From positions 124,001-188,000 of the forward strand of contig NZ_BBWZ01000001.1 in NCBI RefSeq assembly GCF_001015055.1: a stretch of 64,000 bases of DNA, written 5' to 3'. The notes under the pieces are model-generated. The model was not told the DNA's origin and ran no database searches. It saw only the letters and a program-made list of their open reading frames with translations. Shown one piece after another: positions 46,514-55,710 of this stretch; position 1 is the first letter of the stretch, and every line of letters starts with the position of its first letter. A program made the position numbers and the translations under genes. Origin of the DNA: Aneurinibacillus tyrosinisolvens (GTDB lineage: Bacteria > Bacillota > Bacilli > Aneurinibacillales > Aneurinibacillaceae).

Positions 46514-48635
46514 GCAAATGGAACATAGCGAATGCGGCGCAGCCTGCCTTGCTATGCTGCTCTGCTACCATGGTTACCATACCACCTTACCTGAGATTCG
46601 GGACGTGTTCGGCTCTTCCAAGAAAGGATTCTCTCTTCATGATCTGATCCGGATGGGCAGCTCGTTCGGACTTGCGGGAAAAGCTTACAAAGCGGAGCCT
46701 GCACAACTGAACGAGGCGTCCTTACCCTGCGTCCTGTTCTGGGAGAATAAGCACTATGTCATTTTAGAGCGGGTAGGTAAGAAGATGTATACGATTGTAG
46801 ATCCCGCATTTGGAAGACGACAGATTGCATGGGACAAGCTTCCAAATCACTATTCCGGCTATCTATTGACCTTTCATCCGAACGAGCAGTTCAATACCCG
46901 GGAGAGGAAGTCGGGAAGCAATTTTCTGCTGTTCCATATCCTAAAGCAGAAGAACATTCTCGCCTGGATTGCTGTCGCTTCCCTTCTGCTGCAGGGCGTA
47001 GGATTTATCGTTCCTCAACTCACCAAGTGGATAATTGACCAGGTGATTGTTCCGGCCAATGCAAGCTACATTACAACCATCGGTCTGGGAGTTCTTGGTT
47101 TGTATATTTTCCACCAATGCTTCTCACTGCTTCGAAGCTATATGATTGCGCGATTACAAACAAAGATGGACTCTTCTCTCATGTCCGTGTTTATTACCAA
47201 ACTATTCGATTTGCCCTATTATTTCTTTGAGAGCAGAACGAGTGGAGATCTGGTATTTCGGGCCAATTCCAACATTATGATCCGACAGATACTCTCCTCC
47301 CGGGTTATATCATTGGTTATCGATCTTGTGCTGATTTTCGGGTACGCCATCACGATGTTCTGTCTGCAGTGGCAGCTTAGCCTCTTAGTTATTACCTTAA
47401 GTATATTTGTAGTTGCCGCCTTGATGATCAGCAGCCAATGGATTAAGCGGCTATCCGATCAGAATATAGCAGTACAGTCCAAGACCCAAAGTTACTTAAC
47501 GGAAAGCATTTATGGAATTTGCGACATCAAGGTGCTGGGGATTGAAAAGAAAATATTTAAGCATTGGCAGGGGTTGTTCCATGAACAGCTTGCCATAGCT
47601 CAAAGGCAGAGCATGCTATCTTCTTTTCTGGACACCTTCGGATCGGGGATCCAACTGATTACTCCGCTGACCCTGCTGTGGCTGGGTTCCGGTATGGTTC
47701 TCAATAAGGAGCTGACCCTCGGTGGGCTGCTGGGTTTTACTGCACTTGCCACCTCTTTCATTGTACCCATTCTTTCCATGAGCACAACCTATTCCCACTT
47801 TCTGATTCTGGGTTCCTATATTCAACGTCTGCAGGATGTGATGGACAGCAAGCCTGAGAACAAAAATGGGATAGGATTAGAGCAGCTAAAAGGAACAATC
47901 GAGCTGAAGAATGTATCTTTCCGGTATGATTCCTTCGGCAGCGACATCCTGTCTGATATTAATCTAACGATCAAATCGGGCGAAAAAGTGGCCATTGTTG
48001 GTGAATCCGGTTCCGGAAAAAGCACCTTATCCAAACTGCTGCTTGGCTTGTACTCCCCCTCAAAAGGGTGCATTCACTTTGACAATGTTCCTCTTGAACA
48101 GTTGGATCTCCAGTGGCTGCGCAGTCAAATGGGGGCCGTTCTTCAGGAAACCCGGCTGTTCCATGGGACGATATTGGAGAACATTCAGCATCTAGATGAT
48201 AAGCTTTCCATCGAACAGGTGGCCGCGGCCGCACATGTTGCGGACATTCATGAGGAAATTCTCAAGCAGCCAATGAGCTATTTCACCATGATTTCGGAAG
48301 CGGGAAGCAACTTCTCAGGCGGTCAGCGGCAGCGGCTGCTGTTGGCCCGCGCTTTGGTCACACAGCCAAAAATTCTTATTCTTGATGAAGCAACCTCCGC
48401 ACTGGATAATCTGTCGGAATCGAGAATTCAAGGGAATCTGCAAGAGCTTGAGTGTACCCAAATCATTGTGGCCCATAGGCTGAGTACAATTGTAGATGCC
48501 GACCGGATTGTCCTTTTGAAAAACGGTCGCATTCAGGAAATTGGGAACCACCAGGAACTCATGTCCAAACGAGGCGTTTACTACCATTTATACACTGTAC
48601 AAGGGGAGAATGAGAATGAAGAGATGGTTATCTAA
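46488..48635 (+). CDS. lanT: Lanthipeptide C39 peptidase-ABC transporter LanT (CylB-like)
   Basis: LanT removes the leader at the double-Gly site and exports the modified peptides. The 715-residue protein has an N-terminal C39 peptidase with catalytic Cys16 in EHSECGAACLAML, His in NKHYVIL and Asp in VDPAFG, then six membrane helices and an ATPase domain with Walker A GESGSGKST, signature NFSGGQRQR and Walker B ILILDEATSALD. The ATG at 46488 is favoured because AGGGG then has 9-base spacing; 46482 is possible. It overlaps lanP by 20 bases. Confidence 0.93.
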   Translation: MRKKVPYIEQMEHSECGAACLAMLLCYHGYHTTLPEIRDVFGSSKKGFSLHDLIRMGSSFGLAGKAYKAEPAQLNEASLPCVLFWENKHYVILERVGKKMYTIVDPAFGRRQIAWDKLPNHYSGYLLTFHPNEQFNTRERKSGSNFLLFHILKQKNILAWIAVASLLLQGVGFIVPQLTKWIIDQVIVPANASYITTIGLGVLGLYIFHQCFSLLRSYMIARLQTKMDSSLMSVFITKLFDLPYYFFESRTSGDLVFRANSNIMIRQILSSRVISLVIDLVLIFGYAITMFCLQWQLSLLVITLSIFVVAALMISSQWIKRLSDQNIAVQSKTQSYLTESIYGICDIKVLGIEKKIFKHWQGLFHEQLAIAQRQSMLSSFLDTFGSGIQLITPLTLLWLGSGMVLNKELTLGGLLGFTALATSFIVPILSMSTTYSHFLILGSYIQRLQDVMDSKPENKNGIGLEQLKGTIELKNVSFRYDSFGSDILSDINLTIKSGEKVAIVGESGSGKSTLSKLLLGLYSPSKGCIHFDNVPLEQLDLQWLRSQMGAVLQETRLFHGTILENIQHLDDKLSIEQVAAAAHVADIHEEILKQPMSYFTMISEAGSNFSGGQRQRLLLARALVTQPKILILDEATSALDNLSESRIQGNLQELECTQIIVAHRLSTIVDADRIVLLKNGRIQEIGNHQELMSKRGVYYHLYTVQGENENEEMVI

Positions 48636-50121
48636 AGCAGCACTGGTTACCTTGTTAGCAGTAGGGAGTAGTTTAACTTTCTACCAGTCGTCGGAAGCTA
48701 AGAACACTTCTGCATATTTAATCGTTTTTCGGAACTCACAGATTCCAGCTGAGATTATCCATTTATTAAATGAACGCTATCCGCATCTAAAGACGACGGT
48801 TGTCCAAGAAATCGGGACCATCAAATTTGAGGAGACAGCGGATGGCGAAGCGGATAAAGTTATGGAGGAAATTAAACGTCAGTATGCGGGGAGCATTGAA
48901 CAGACCGGACCTGAACAAAGGATGATGCTGCCTAAGCCGCCCGACGACACCAAGGTCTCCCCTGATCAATACATGCGGAAAGAAATGGCATTTCAAGACA
49001 ACTCCATCTCCCAACTATCAGGTACGAATTTACAAAGAGCAGAATTCTACCAACAGTTCGGCTGGGATATCAAGAAAATAACCGGAGATGGCCAGAGCTT
49101 CTTTAAAGAGAAAGGAAGTCACCGGGTGAGAATTGCTGTTATTGACAGTGGGATTGACTTCAATCATCCTGATTTGAAAGCAAACATCGTATCAAAAGGC
49201 CGCTCGTTCATTCCTCAAGTAGATAATACGGAAGACCATCTTGGCCATGGAACGATGGCGGCTGGAACGATTGCGGCCAATGGCAAATTGCTCGGCGTAG
49301 GACCTGAACTGGGTATTATTCCTTACAAAGTCATGGAGAACTGGGAGGATGGCGCGGAATCGACATGGGTGACTCAAGCAATCATTCAGGCGACTAAGGA
49401 TGGCGCGGATGTAATTAATGTCAGCCTGGGCACTTACAAATCCCTCCGCAACCGCGAGGACCGGGCTGTGGTAGAAGCTTATAGGAGGGCCGTTCAGTTC
49501 GCCTTTAGTAGAGGTGCCATTGTGGTAGCCAGTGCCGGCAACGAAGGCTTGGATTTAAGCAATCCGAAAGAAGTAGCGGAAAAACGCGGCTTCCCGGGAG
49601 ACGCCCAAATGCATTTTCCTGGGGGGGGCGTACCGAATGTAATCAGTGTTTCCGCCACCAATAAGGCTGACCAGCTTGCATTCTATTCGAACTATGGCGA
49701 GCCTATCACCTTAACGGCACCCGGTGGAGATTATGGGCCTGACTATTTGACCCGAAAAATGATTGACCCCCGCTATATGGTATTGACACTGTATCCTACG
49801 AACCTAGAACTTCCCATATTGAATACTATACTTGGAATTCCAAATGGATATACGTTGAGTGCCGGTACCAGTCTTGCCGTTCCTAAAGTCACCGGGGCTG
49901 TTGGGGTGCTCATCGCCCATCAACAAGCCATAGGCAAAGGGCGTCTAAACCTGCGCATGATTAATAAGCTGCTAAAGGGAAGCGCGATTGATTTAGGCGT
50001 AAAAGGCAGTGATCCTACCTTCGGCTATGGCTTGGTCGATGTGAATAAAGCGCTGGATTTGCTGGACAGCCACAAGCTTGATGATGAGAACCAGAGACAT
50101 GGCAAGGACCAAGAGAAGTAG
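48616..50121 (+). CDS. lanP: Subtilisin-like leader peptidase LanP (CylA/LicP-like)
   Basis: This 501-residue secreted S8 protease has a signal peptide (KAALVTLLAVGSSLTF), a pro-region, and a catalytic triad at Asp177 (VIDSGIDFNHPDL), His211 (LGHGTMAAG) and Ser419 (SAGTSLAVPKVTG), with the oxyanion Asn in ASAGNEG. In two-component class II systems such proteases remove the short remnant left after LanT cleavage. Both precursors here carry GDVxxE before the core, as in cytolysin. The ATG at 48616 follows AAGGGGAG. Confidence 0.92.
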   Translation: MKRWLSKAALVTLLAVGSSLTFYQSSEAKNTSAYLIVFRNSQIPAEIIHLLNERYPHLKTTVVQEIGTIKFEETADGEADKVMEEIKRQYAGSIEQTGPEQRMMLPKPPDDTKVSPDQYMRKEMAFQDNSISQLSGTNLQRAEFYQQFGWDIKKITGDGQSFFKEKGSHRVRIAVIDSGIDFNHPDLKANIVSKGRSFIPQVDNTEDHLGHGTMAAGTIAANGKLLGVGPELGIIPYKVMENWEDGAESTWVTQAIIQATKDGADVINVSLGTYKSLRNREDRAVVEAYRRAVQFAFSRGAIVVASAGNEGLDLSNPKEVAEKRGFPGDAQMHFPGGGVPNVISVSATNKADQLAFYSNYGEPITLTAPGGDYGPDYLTRKMIDPRYMVLTLYPTNLELPILNTILGIPNGYTLSAGTSLAVPKVTGAVGVLIAHQQAIGKGRLNLRMINKLLKGSAIDLGVKGSDPTFGYGLVDVNKALDLLDSHKLDDENQRHGKDQEK

Positions 50122-50246
50122 GGTAGTTCCCAGACGGGTGAGGCCGCCCTATGAAAAATCTGCATCTTTGCGAAGTGCCTATAAAAGTAAAATTCATTTA
50201 CAATGAACTTGCAAGACAAAATAACAAATTTTAGGAGGTAGTTGTA

Positions 50247-50465
50247 ATGAATCGTTATCAAGTTCTGAGTGCATTGAAAGAGAATCATCCGGCAGGTGCT
50301 CCAATGGTGGAAGTTTCTGCAGAAGAATTGGCTCGTGTATATGGTGGCGGCGATGTTCAGGCCGAGACTACTCCGGTTTGTGCAGCAGCAGTGGCCAGCT
50401 CAGCAAATTGTGCGGCTGGCGCAGGATTAGTCGTAGGTGGAGCTATTTCTTACTTCTGGTGTTAA
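50247..50465 (+). CDS. lanA1: Class II lanthipeptide precursor 1, cytolysin-L-like
   Basis: The 72-residue peptide has a leader ending EELARVYGG, then GDVQAE (residues 35-40), the sequence removed by CylA in cytolysin, then a 32-residue core beginning TTPVCAAAVASSANC and ending GGAISYFWC. Thr/Ser and three Cys are placed for three rings: TTPVC, SSANC and SYFWC. These correspond to TTPVC, SSAAC and SLKHC of cytolysin L. AGGAGG precedes the ATG by 8 bases. Confidence 0.93.
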   Translation: MNRYQVLSALKENHPAGAPMVEVSAEELARVYGGGDVQAETTPVCAAAVASSANCAAGAGLVVGGAISYFWC

Positions 50466-50560
50466 GTTAAGATAAGTTGTAATAATGCGTTCTTGATTTC
50501 AGGTTTACCTGTATGGTCTTAAAGTGTAAGAAATTAAAAATTACAGGAGGCAAGATGAGA

Positions 50561-50746
50561 ATGAATCGTTATCAAGTTCTAAGTTCATTGCAAGAAAATC
50601 ATCCTTCCGGTGCTAAAATGGTAGAGCTATCTTCCGAAGAGCTCGTACGAATTCACGGCGGTGGAGATGTAAAACCGGAAACGGTGCCTGTGTTCATTGC
50701 CAGTGTCGTGGCGGGTATGACTATCGTTAACTACATCAAAAATTAA
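50561..50746 (+). CDS. lanA2: Class II lanthipeptide precursor 2 with cysteine-free core
   Basis: The 61-residue peptide has a leader nearly identical to precursor 1 (32 of the first 44 residues), ending EELVRIHGG and then GDVKPE, followed by a 21-residue core TVPVFIASVVAGMTIVNYIK plus a final Asn. The core length equals that of cytolysin S (TTPACFTIGLGVG...), but both Cys positions (5 and 21) and Ser17 are replaced, so no lanthionine can form; Thr1, Ser8 and Thr14 could still be dehydrated. No frame change recovers cysteines in a plausible core. AGGAGG precedes; ATG 50555 is an alternative start. Confidence 0.9.
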   Translation: MNRYQVLSSLQENHPSGAKMVELSSEELVRIHGGGDVKPETVPVFIASVVAGMTIVNYIKN

Positions 50747-50756
50747 TCCAAGAGCT

Positions 50757-50802
50757 GAAGAAAACCATAGTGCTGATCGTACATAACACTATGGTTTTCT
50801 TC
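50757..50802 (+). terminator. Strong hairpin between precursor genes and lanM
   Basis: GAAGAAAACCATAGTG pairs with CACTATGGTTTTCTTC around a 14-base loop. The T-tract is inside the stem (TTTTCTTC), so partial termination or mRNA stabilisation would give more precursor than LanM, as in many lanthipeptide operons. Confidence 0.75.
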
Positions 50803-50847
50803 ATTCCTAAAAGTCATACAGCTTGAAAATGGGGAGTGAATATATTA

Positions 50848-53800
50848 ATGGAAATCAGTGCAACGGCATCCCGATCTATTTCAGATGAATTATATAAATC
50901 CTTAACCCTGAAGGAAAGAACTCAACTGATTCATGACTTGGACATTCGCACACAATTAACAAAGGAACAAATCGAACGACGTTTGAAGGAGTGGAAAGAG
51001 AAAGCTCTGCTAAGTGACCGTTCCTTGAATGAAAAGCTTCAGAAACAAGGAATAACAGAAGAGCTTTTTGCCAAAGTCTTAGAAGTTTCTCAAACTGATG
51101 AATGGACATATACATATGTATTGAGCAAAGAACAGAAGCCGGATTGGATGAAATCGCTGGATGAAGCCTTTCGTCTGCACCGGGAGCAACCCCTGGCGGA
51201 AATGGATCAGTTACATATCAGCTACGCCTTTCGTCCGTTTGTAATATGGGCAAGAACCAGGCTCAATCGATTTTATCAAGAAGTCTTACTGTCAGAAAGG
51301 GTGGATTGGAATCCCCTGCTTACTTCAATTCTTGAACACTTGGTTGCCGGGTTAACACAGATTGGGGCCAGAACCATCGTTCTGGAGATGTATGTTGCTA
51401 AACAATTGAATGAATTGGAAGGCGATTCACCCGAGCAGAGGTACGACTCCTTCGTAACAACCAAACTGCTGGATTATGAAGCTTTGGAATTTCTATACAA
51501 AGAATATCCCGTTCTTACACGTCTGCTCATGGTGCGTACCGAATTTTTCGTAAATGCAATCATAGAAGTGCTTACCCGATTTACTAGGGATTGGGAGCAA
51601 ATTAAGGACCAATTACAGACATATGGTTCTCCTCTTACATCTTTATCCGCAGGGCTGGGGGATTCACATCAGCAAGGTCGGACGGTAATCAAATGTAAAT
51701 TGGCATCGGGCCAGGAAATAATGTACAAGCCGAAATCGCTCTCTTTAGCCTATCATTTTAATCAATTATTGGCATGGTTTAACGGCAAAGGATTTAAGCC
51801 GGCTCTCAAGGGGCTTCGTATGATTGAGCGTGGGAATTATGCCTGGGAAGAATGCGTCATCCATCAAGGGTGCGATAAGAAAGAACAAATTGAGTACTAT
51901 TACAAAAAGCTTGGCGGGCTGCTGGCTGTTCTTCATGTGGTGGGCGGAGCAGACTTTCATAGTGAAAATATCATCGCAGGCGGCGAGTTCCCGTTTCTGA
52001 TCGATTTGGAGACCATTTTTCATCATGCTCCCCAACTGAACATTGAAGAAACAGCCGATGTAGAGACTAAATATAAAGTAGTTAATTCTGTGCTGGGCAC
52101 CGGGCTGCTCCCGCATCTGTATTTTCGAACAGCAGATGGTCAGGGAATGGATATGGGTGGGATTAGCGCCAAAGAACAGGAGCTCCCTATGCCCGTTTTG
52201 CGGGTGGAAAACGAAGGAACGGACGAAATGTGCTTTGTACGCAAAAAGATCAAAACGGAAGTGAGCACACAGAATGTGCCAAAGCTGAACGCGCAAGCGG
52301 CAAATGCTGCTGAATATGTTGATTTTATAGTAGCAGGATTTAAAGAAGCGGCCCATATCATAATTAAGCATAAAAAAGAGTTCATCGGTGAAAAAGGTCC
52401 AATGGACAAATTCAAAGAAGATGTTATACGAATTATCGTACGTCCTACTCAATATTATATGAATTTCAATATGGAGGCCCAGCACCCGGACTATTTGAGA
52501 GATGCGAGAGATCGGGAGCAATTGTTGGACCGATTGTGGTTTACCATTCTGGATACTCGTCAAACTTTTTACGAACAGCAAGATTTGTTCGATGGGGATA
52601 TTCCTTTTTTCACTACGAGTCCCGGAAGCACGGATTTGGTATCCAGTAGAGGGGAACGACTCCCCCAATTTTACGCCAAGCCGAGCTACGATATCGCAAT
52701 AGACCGGATTACGAAGCTTACCGAGGAACATATCGATGAGCAAGCTGAATGGATCGAAGCTTCTGTTGTAAGCCAATTAAAACAAAATATAACTTTTGAA
52801 CCCCGCGAAGTCTCGACGAAAGATTTAATAAAAGCCGATCACGCACTGTTTGTCGAGGAAGCGAAAAAGATTGGCTTCCGTCTTCTGGATAAGGCGGTGT
52901 ATGGAAAGAAGGACGGCGCATCCTGGATTGGATTGGAAGCTAACTACCACGGGCAATGGCAGGTTTCGGCCGTGGAACGAGGATTGTACAACGGGCTCTC
53001 CGGTATAGGCCTGTTCCTGGCTTATCTGGCTCAAATGACCGGGGAGACGACATTTCGTAAGTTAGCTATAGAGACGGTAGAAACGATTATACAGGGCCGC
53101 ATCTTTGTTAAAGATTTCGCGAGCGCATTCTATGGGAACGCATCAATTATTTATACGCTATCCCATTTTCTCGCTTTGTACGGCGAGCATCAGGACTGGC
53201 AATCCTACCTGGAGATGTCGATCGATAATATAGGCAAGAGTGTCGAGGACGATGGTTATTATGATCTTCTTGGGGGCGGAGCAGGAATTATTCAGGTCCT
53301 GCTAAATGCATACGAACAGTTTGGTTCGGAGCAGGCCCTCCTGATTGCCAGGGGTTACGGGGATCATTTACTGAAGAACAAGGTGGCCGTAAAGTATGGG
53401 GTCGGATGGAAGGCACCGGTAATGCAATCGTCGATGCTTGGAGGGTTTGCTCATGGAACAAGCGGGATTGCCTGGTCGCTGCTGCGGCTGCATCAGGCGA
53501 CACGGAAGGAAGAATATTACGATACGGCGTTGTCGGCCATCCAATATGACCGAACTCTTTACGATAGTGAGAAAGGTAATTGGCTTGATTTGCGAGAAGA
53601 GCAACAGTCGGGTACATGTGCCGCTGCCTGGTGTCACGGGGCTGCAGGCATAGGCTTAAGCCGGCTGCTGTATAGATCCTATGTGAATGATCCTATAATG
53701 ACCAGCGAGATTGAAACGGCGGTGACTACAACAGCCCGGAGCGGTATGGGTCGTAATCATGCGCTTTGTCATGGAGATTTGGGAAATGCCGAATTATTCC

Positions 53801-54036
53801 ATATGGCTGGAACCTTGCTTGGACGAGCCGATTGGACTCAGCTTGCTCAGACCGTAGGGATGAGGGTCATTCAGGAAAAACAGGTGGAAGGCAAATACCG
53901 CACGGCAGCTCCCCGTTATATTGAAGTTCCGGGTCTGTTCCTCGGATTATCCGGGATCGGTTATCAATTATTGCGTTTGGCCCGCCCCGATCAAATCCCA
54001 TCCGTGTTAACTTTGGAAAAAGCAGCAATAAAGTAG
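50848..54036 (+). CDS. lanM: Class II lanthionine synthetase LanM
   Basis: LanM dehydrates Ser/Thr of the precursors and cyclises with Cys. The 1062-residue protein has the N-terminal kinase-like dehydratase domain with KCKLASGQEIMYKPKSLSL and the catalytic ADFHSEN (Asp369, His371, Asn374) and LIDLET, then a LanC-like cyclase with GLYNGLSGIGLF, HGTSGIAW and zinc ligands Cys929 (WCHGAAGIGL) and Cys974-His975 (CHGDLGN). Both activities look intact. The ATG at 50848 follows GGGGAG; it is the only LanM in the window and so must serve both precursors. Confidence 0.95.
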   Translation: MEISATASRSISDELYKSLTLKERTQLIHDLDIRTQLTKEQIERRLKEWKEKALLSDRSLNEKLQKQGITEELFAKVLEVSQTDEWTYTYVLSKEQKPDWMKSLDEAFRLHREQPLAEMDQLHISYAFRPFVIWARTRLNRFYQEVLLSERVDWNPLLTSILEHLVAGLTQIGARTIVLEMYVAKQLNELEGDSPEQRYDSFVTTKLLDYEALEFLYKEYPVLTRLLMVRTEFFVNAIIEVLTRFTRDWEQIKDQLQTYGSPLTSLSAGLGDSHQQGRTVIKCKLASGQEIMYKPKSLSLAYHFNQLLAWFNGKGFKPALKGLRMIERGNYAWEECVIHQGCDKKEQIEYYYKKLGGLLAVLHVVGGADFHSENIIAGGEFPFLIDLETIFHHAPQLNIEETADVETKYKVVNSVLGTGLLPHLYFRTADGQGMDMGGISAKEQELPMPVLRVENEGTDEMCFVRKKIKTEVSTQNVPKLNAQAANAAEYVDFIVAGFKEAAHIIIKHKKEFIGEKGPMDKFKEDVIRIIVRPTQYYMNFNMEAQHPDYLRDARDREQLLDRLWFTILDTRQTFYEQQDLFDGDIPFFTTSPGSTDLVSSRGERLPQFYAKPSYDIAIDRITKLTEEHIDEQAEWIEASVVSQLKQNITFEPREVSTKDLIKADHALFVEEAKKIGFRLLDKAVYGKKDGASWIGLEANYHGQWQVSAVERGLYNGLSGIGLFLAYLAQMTGETTFRKLAIETVETIIQGRIFVKDFASAFYGNASIIYTLSHFLALYGEHQDWQSYLEMSIDNIGKSVEDDGYYDLLGGGAGIIQVLLNAYEQFGSEQALLIARGYGDHLLKNKVAVKYGVGWKAPVMQSSMLGGFAHGTSGIAWSLLRLHQATRKEEYYDTALSAIQYDRTLYDSEKGNWLDLREEQQSGTCAAAWCHGAAGIGLSRLLYRSYVNDPIMTSEIETAVTTTARSGMGRNHALCHGDLGNAELFHMAGTLLGRADWTQLAQTVGMRVIQEKQVEGKYRTAAPRYIEVPGLFLGLSGIGYQLLRLARPDQIPSVLTLEKAAIK

Positions 54037-54045
54037 TCGATTTGC

Positions 54046-54073
54046 GGCAGTACGTAATATTACATTTACTGCC
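54046..54073 (+). terminator. Hairpin after lanM
   Basis: GGCAGTA pairs with TACTGCC, followed by ATTTTGT. It could end the lanM transcript weakly. Confidence 0.5.
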
Positions 54074-54110
54074 ATTTTGTATTGTATTTATAACATTAAG
54101 TTAGTTTTTA

Positions 54111-54139
54111 TTTACATTTTGTTATATATATCATATAGT
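54111..54139 (+). promoter_or_regulatory. Candidate SigA promoter for the immunity/transport genes
   Basis: TTTACA (54111-54116), 17 bases, TATAGT (54134-54139). It lies in the AT-rich 219-bp gap after lanM and about 115 bp before the small membrane-protein gene. Confidence 0.5.
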
Positions 54140-54255
54140 TAGCTCGGGAGGTGATTTCCTTTTTTAATTCCGTCGTTAGTCCTCACTTATGAAATTGCCT
54201 AAGCATTCGAAAAGCCTTTGACAGATTTATTTGGCTATAAAGAGGAGGAAAATTA

Positions 54256-54546
54256 ATGGATTATACTAAAATTATTGGTCTGATATTTATAGGGGTGGCA
54301 GCCTTTAGCGTCATTTACTACAACAACTTTCAGAAAAGCGCCGAAGGGAAAGACGAAAGAGGGATGTTAATTCAATATCAAACGTACAAATTTATGTTTC
54401 AGATTGTGTATTGCGGAGTTGGCATTTTGCTTGTTCTGAGAATGGTAAGAATCTTCTCGATCGAACAGCTGGAAAATTCCTTATATATTCTTCTTATTCT
54501 GACTTATATATTAGGTGCTTTTTACATCTATCGGAAAGGAAAATAA
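54256..54546 (+). CDS. Small three-helix membrane protein (possible CylR1-type partner or immunity protein)
   Basis: The 96-residue protein has three hydrophobic segments and a KDERGMLI turn after the first, reminiscent of DUF2178-type membrane proteins that often pair with small XRE regulators. GAGGAGG precedes the ATG. It lies between lanM and the M50 protease. A role in regulation with the XRE protein or in immunity is inferred only from context. Confidence 0.7.
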   Translation: MDYTKIIGLIFIGVAAFSVIYYNNFQKSAEGKDERGMLIQYQTYKFMFQIVYCGVGILLVLRMVRIFSIEQLENSLYILLILTYILGAFYIYRKGK

Positions 54547-54573
54547 TTTTATCATCCGAAGGAGTTGTTTTAT

Positions 54574-55710
54574 GTGAAGCATCTCTTATTCCGCCCCTTA
54601 CCTGTCTATGTAATTGTCATTCTTGCACTCACTTTGATTGCTTTCTATGTACCCGAGAAACGTGAGAAGATGATTCGCATCCTGCTAATGGTTCTAAGCG
54701 CCTTGCTGGCGCATATCATTCACGAACTTGGACACACCTTATTCGGTTTGGCAGCCGGGCTGAGGTTCATCGAATACACTGTAGGGTTTTTTACTGTAGA
54801 TGCGTCCACTGGTAAACTGCGGTTTCTGGAAAATAAACAGTGGAAGAATATGGGTGGTCTTGTTAAATTTGTACCGACTTCGATGTCCATACAGGAAACA
54901 ATGAAACAGTGGAAAATGCTAGTGATCGGGGGTCCGCTAACCAGCCTTGCCTTTGGTCTCGTTGCCCTTAACTTTAGTAGATTGCCCGTGGCCACGCACC
55001 TGGATTTTTTTCTGTTTATGGCTGGTTTGTTGAATTTAGGAATCGGTATTCTCACGCTGATTCCTAACCGCGGAGGAACGTATTATTCGGATGGATCGAT
55101 TTTGCGGCTGCTGCAGCAGGGAGGAACCCGGTCGGAGCAGTATCTCCATTTTATTCTCCTGTCGCCTCACATCTATACTGCCGCCCCTCCTTCCCAGTGG
55201 CCCATAGCCTTAATTCGCCAAGCGGAAAACAGTCTCAGTGCATCACCAGGCTTCGATTCCCAGTCTGATGTGTTGTTGGAGGCTCAATTGCGAATGCAGC
55301 TATACTACTTTTACATAGATCGGGGAGATTTGGAACACGCCGCTGGACTGCTTTTGCCAATCGTTTATCGGCCTCGGGATCAACATAAATACCGGATCGA
55401 GCTGCAAAATATCGACAGTTTTTATATTACCCATCACTTTGTATTCGGAAATGAACCCAATGATTTGGATGTCGTTGCAGACCGGATTTCACCGAAAGAA
55501 CCTTATTCGTATAACAAAACACAGGCCATTCGATTGGCCCGGCAGGGAAAATATGCGGAAGCGGGAAACGCTCTGAATAAAGCCGACCAAATGTATGAGA
55601 GCTGGTTTAAGCCGTTTGGATTTGGAAGGGTGGAAAGGATGCTTTTAAAGAAGATCAAACAGCATTTTGAACTTCATGTTAAAACCGGGGAGGGAACTTA
55701 CCGATGGTAG
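54574..55710 (+). CDS. M50-family membrane metalloprotease, CylI-like immunity candidate
   Basis: The 378-residue protein has two N-terminal helices, a zinc site HELGH in the second hydrophobic stretch (LLAHIIHELGHTLFG), further helices with GGPLTS, and a later SDG motif (third zinc ligand region of site-2 proteases), then a soluble C-terminal half of about 190 residues with helical repeats. In the cytolysin operon the self-protection protein CylI is also an M50-type protease, so immunity is the leading idea. GTG 54574 follows GAAGGAG with good spacing. It overlaps the ABC gene by 7 bases. Confidence 0.82.
   Translation: MKHLLFRPLPVYVIVILALTLIAFYVPEKREKMIRILLMVLSALLAHIIHELGHTLFGLAAGLRFIEYTVGFFTVDASTGKLRFLENKQWKNMGGLVKFVPTSMSIQETMKQWKMLVIGGPLTSLAFGLVALNFSRLPVATHLDFFLFMAGLLNLGIGILTLIPNRGGTYYSDGSILRLLQQGGTRSEQYLHFILLSPHIYTAAPPSQWPIALIRQAENSLSASPGFDSQSDVLLEAQLRMQLYYFYIDRGDLEHAAGLLLPIVYRPRDQHKYRIELQNIDSFYITHHFVFGNEPNDLDVVADRISPKEPYSYNKTQAIRLARQGKYAEAGNALNKADQMYESWFKPFGFGRVERMLLKKIKQHFELHVKTGEGTYRW

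Noticed and set aside
50664-50746. Frameshift as the reason for missing cysteines in lanA2
   Set aside because: The shifted frame of the core gives a short Cys-containing string ending in an early stop, with no ring-like pattern, while the annotated frame ends at a normal stop with the cytolysin S length.
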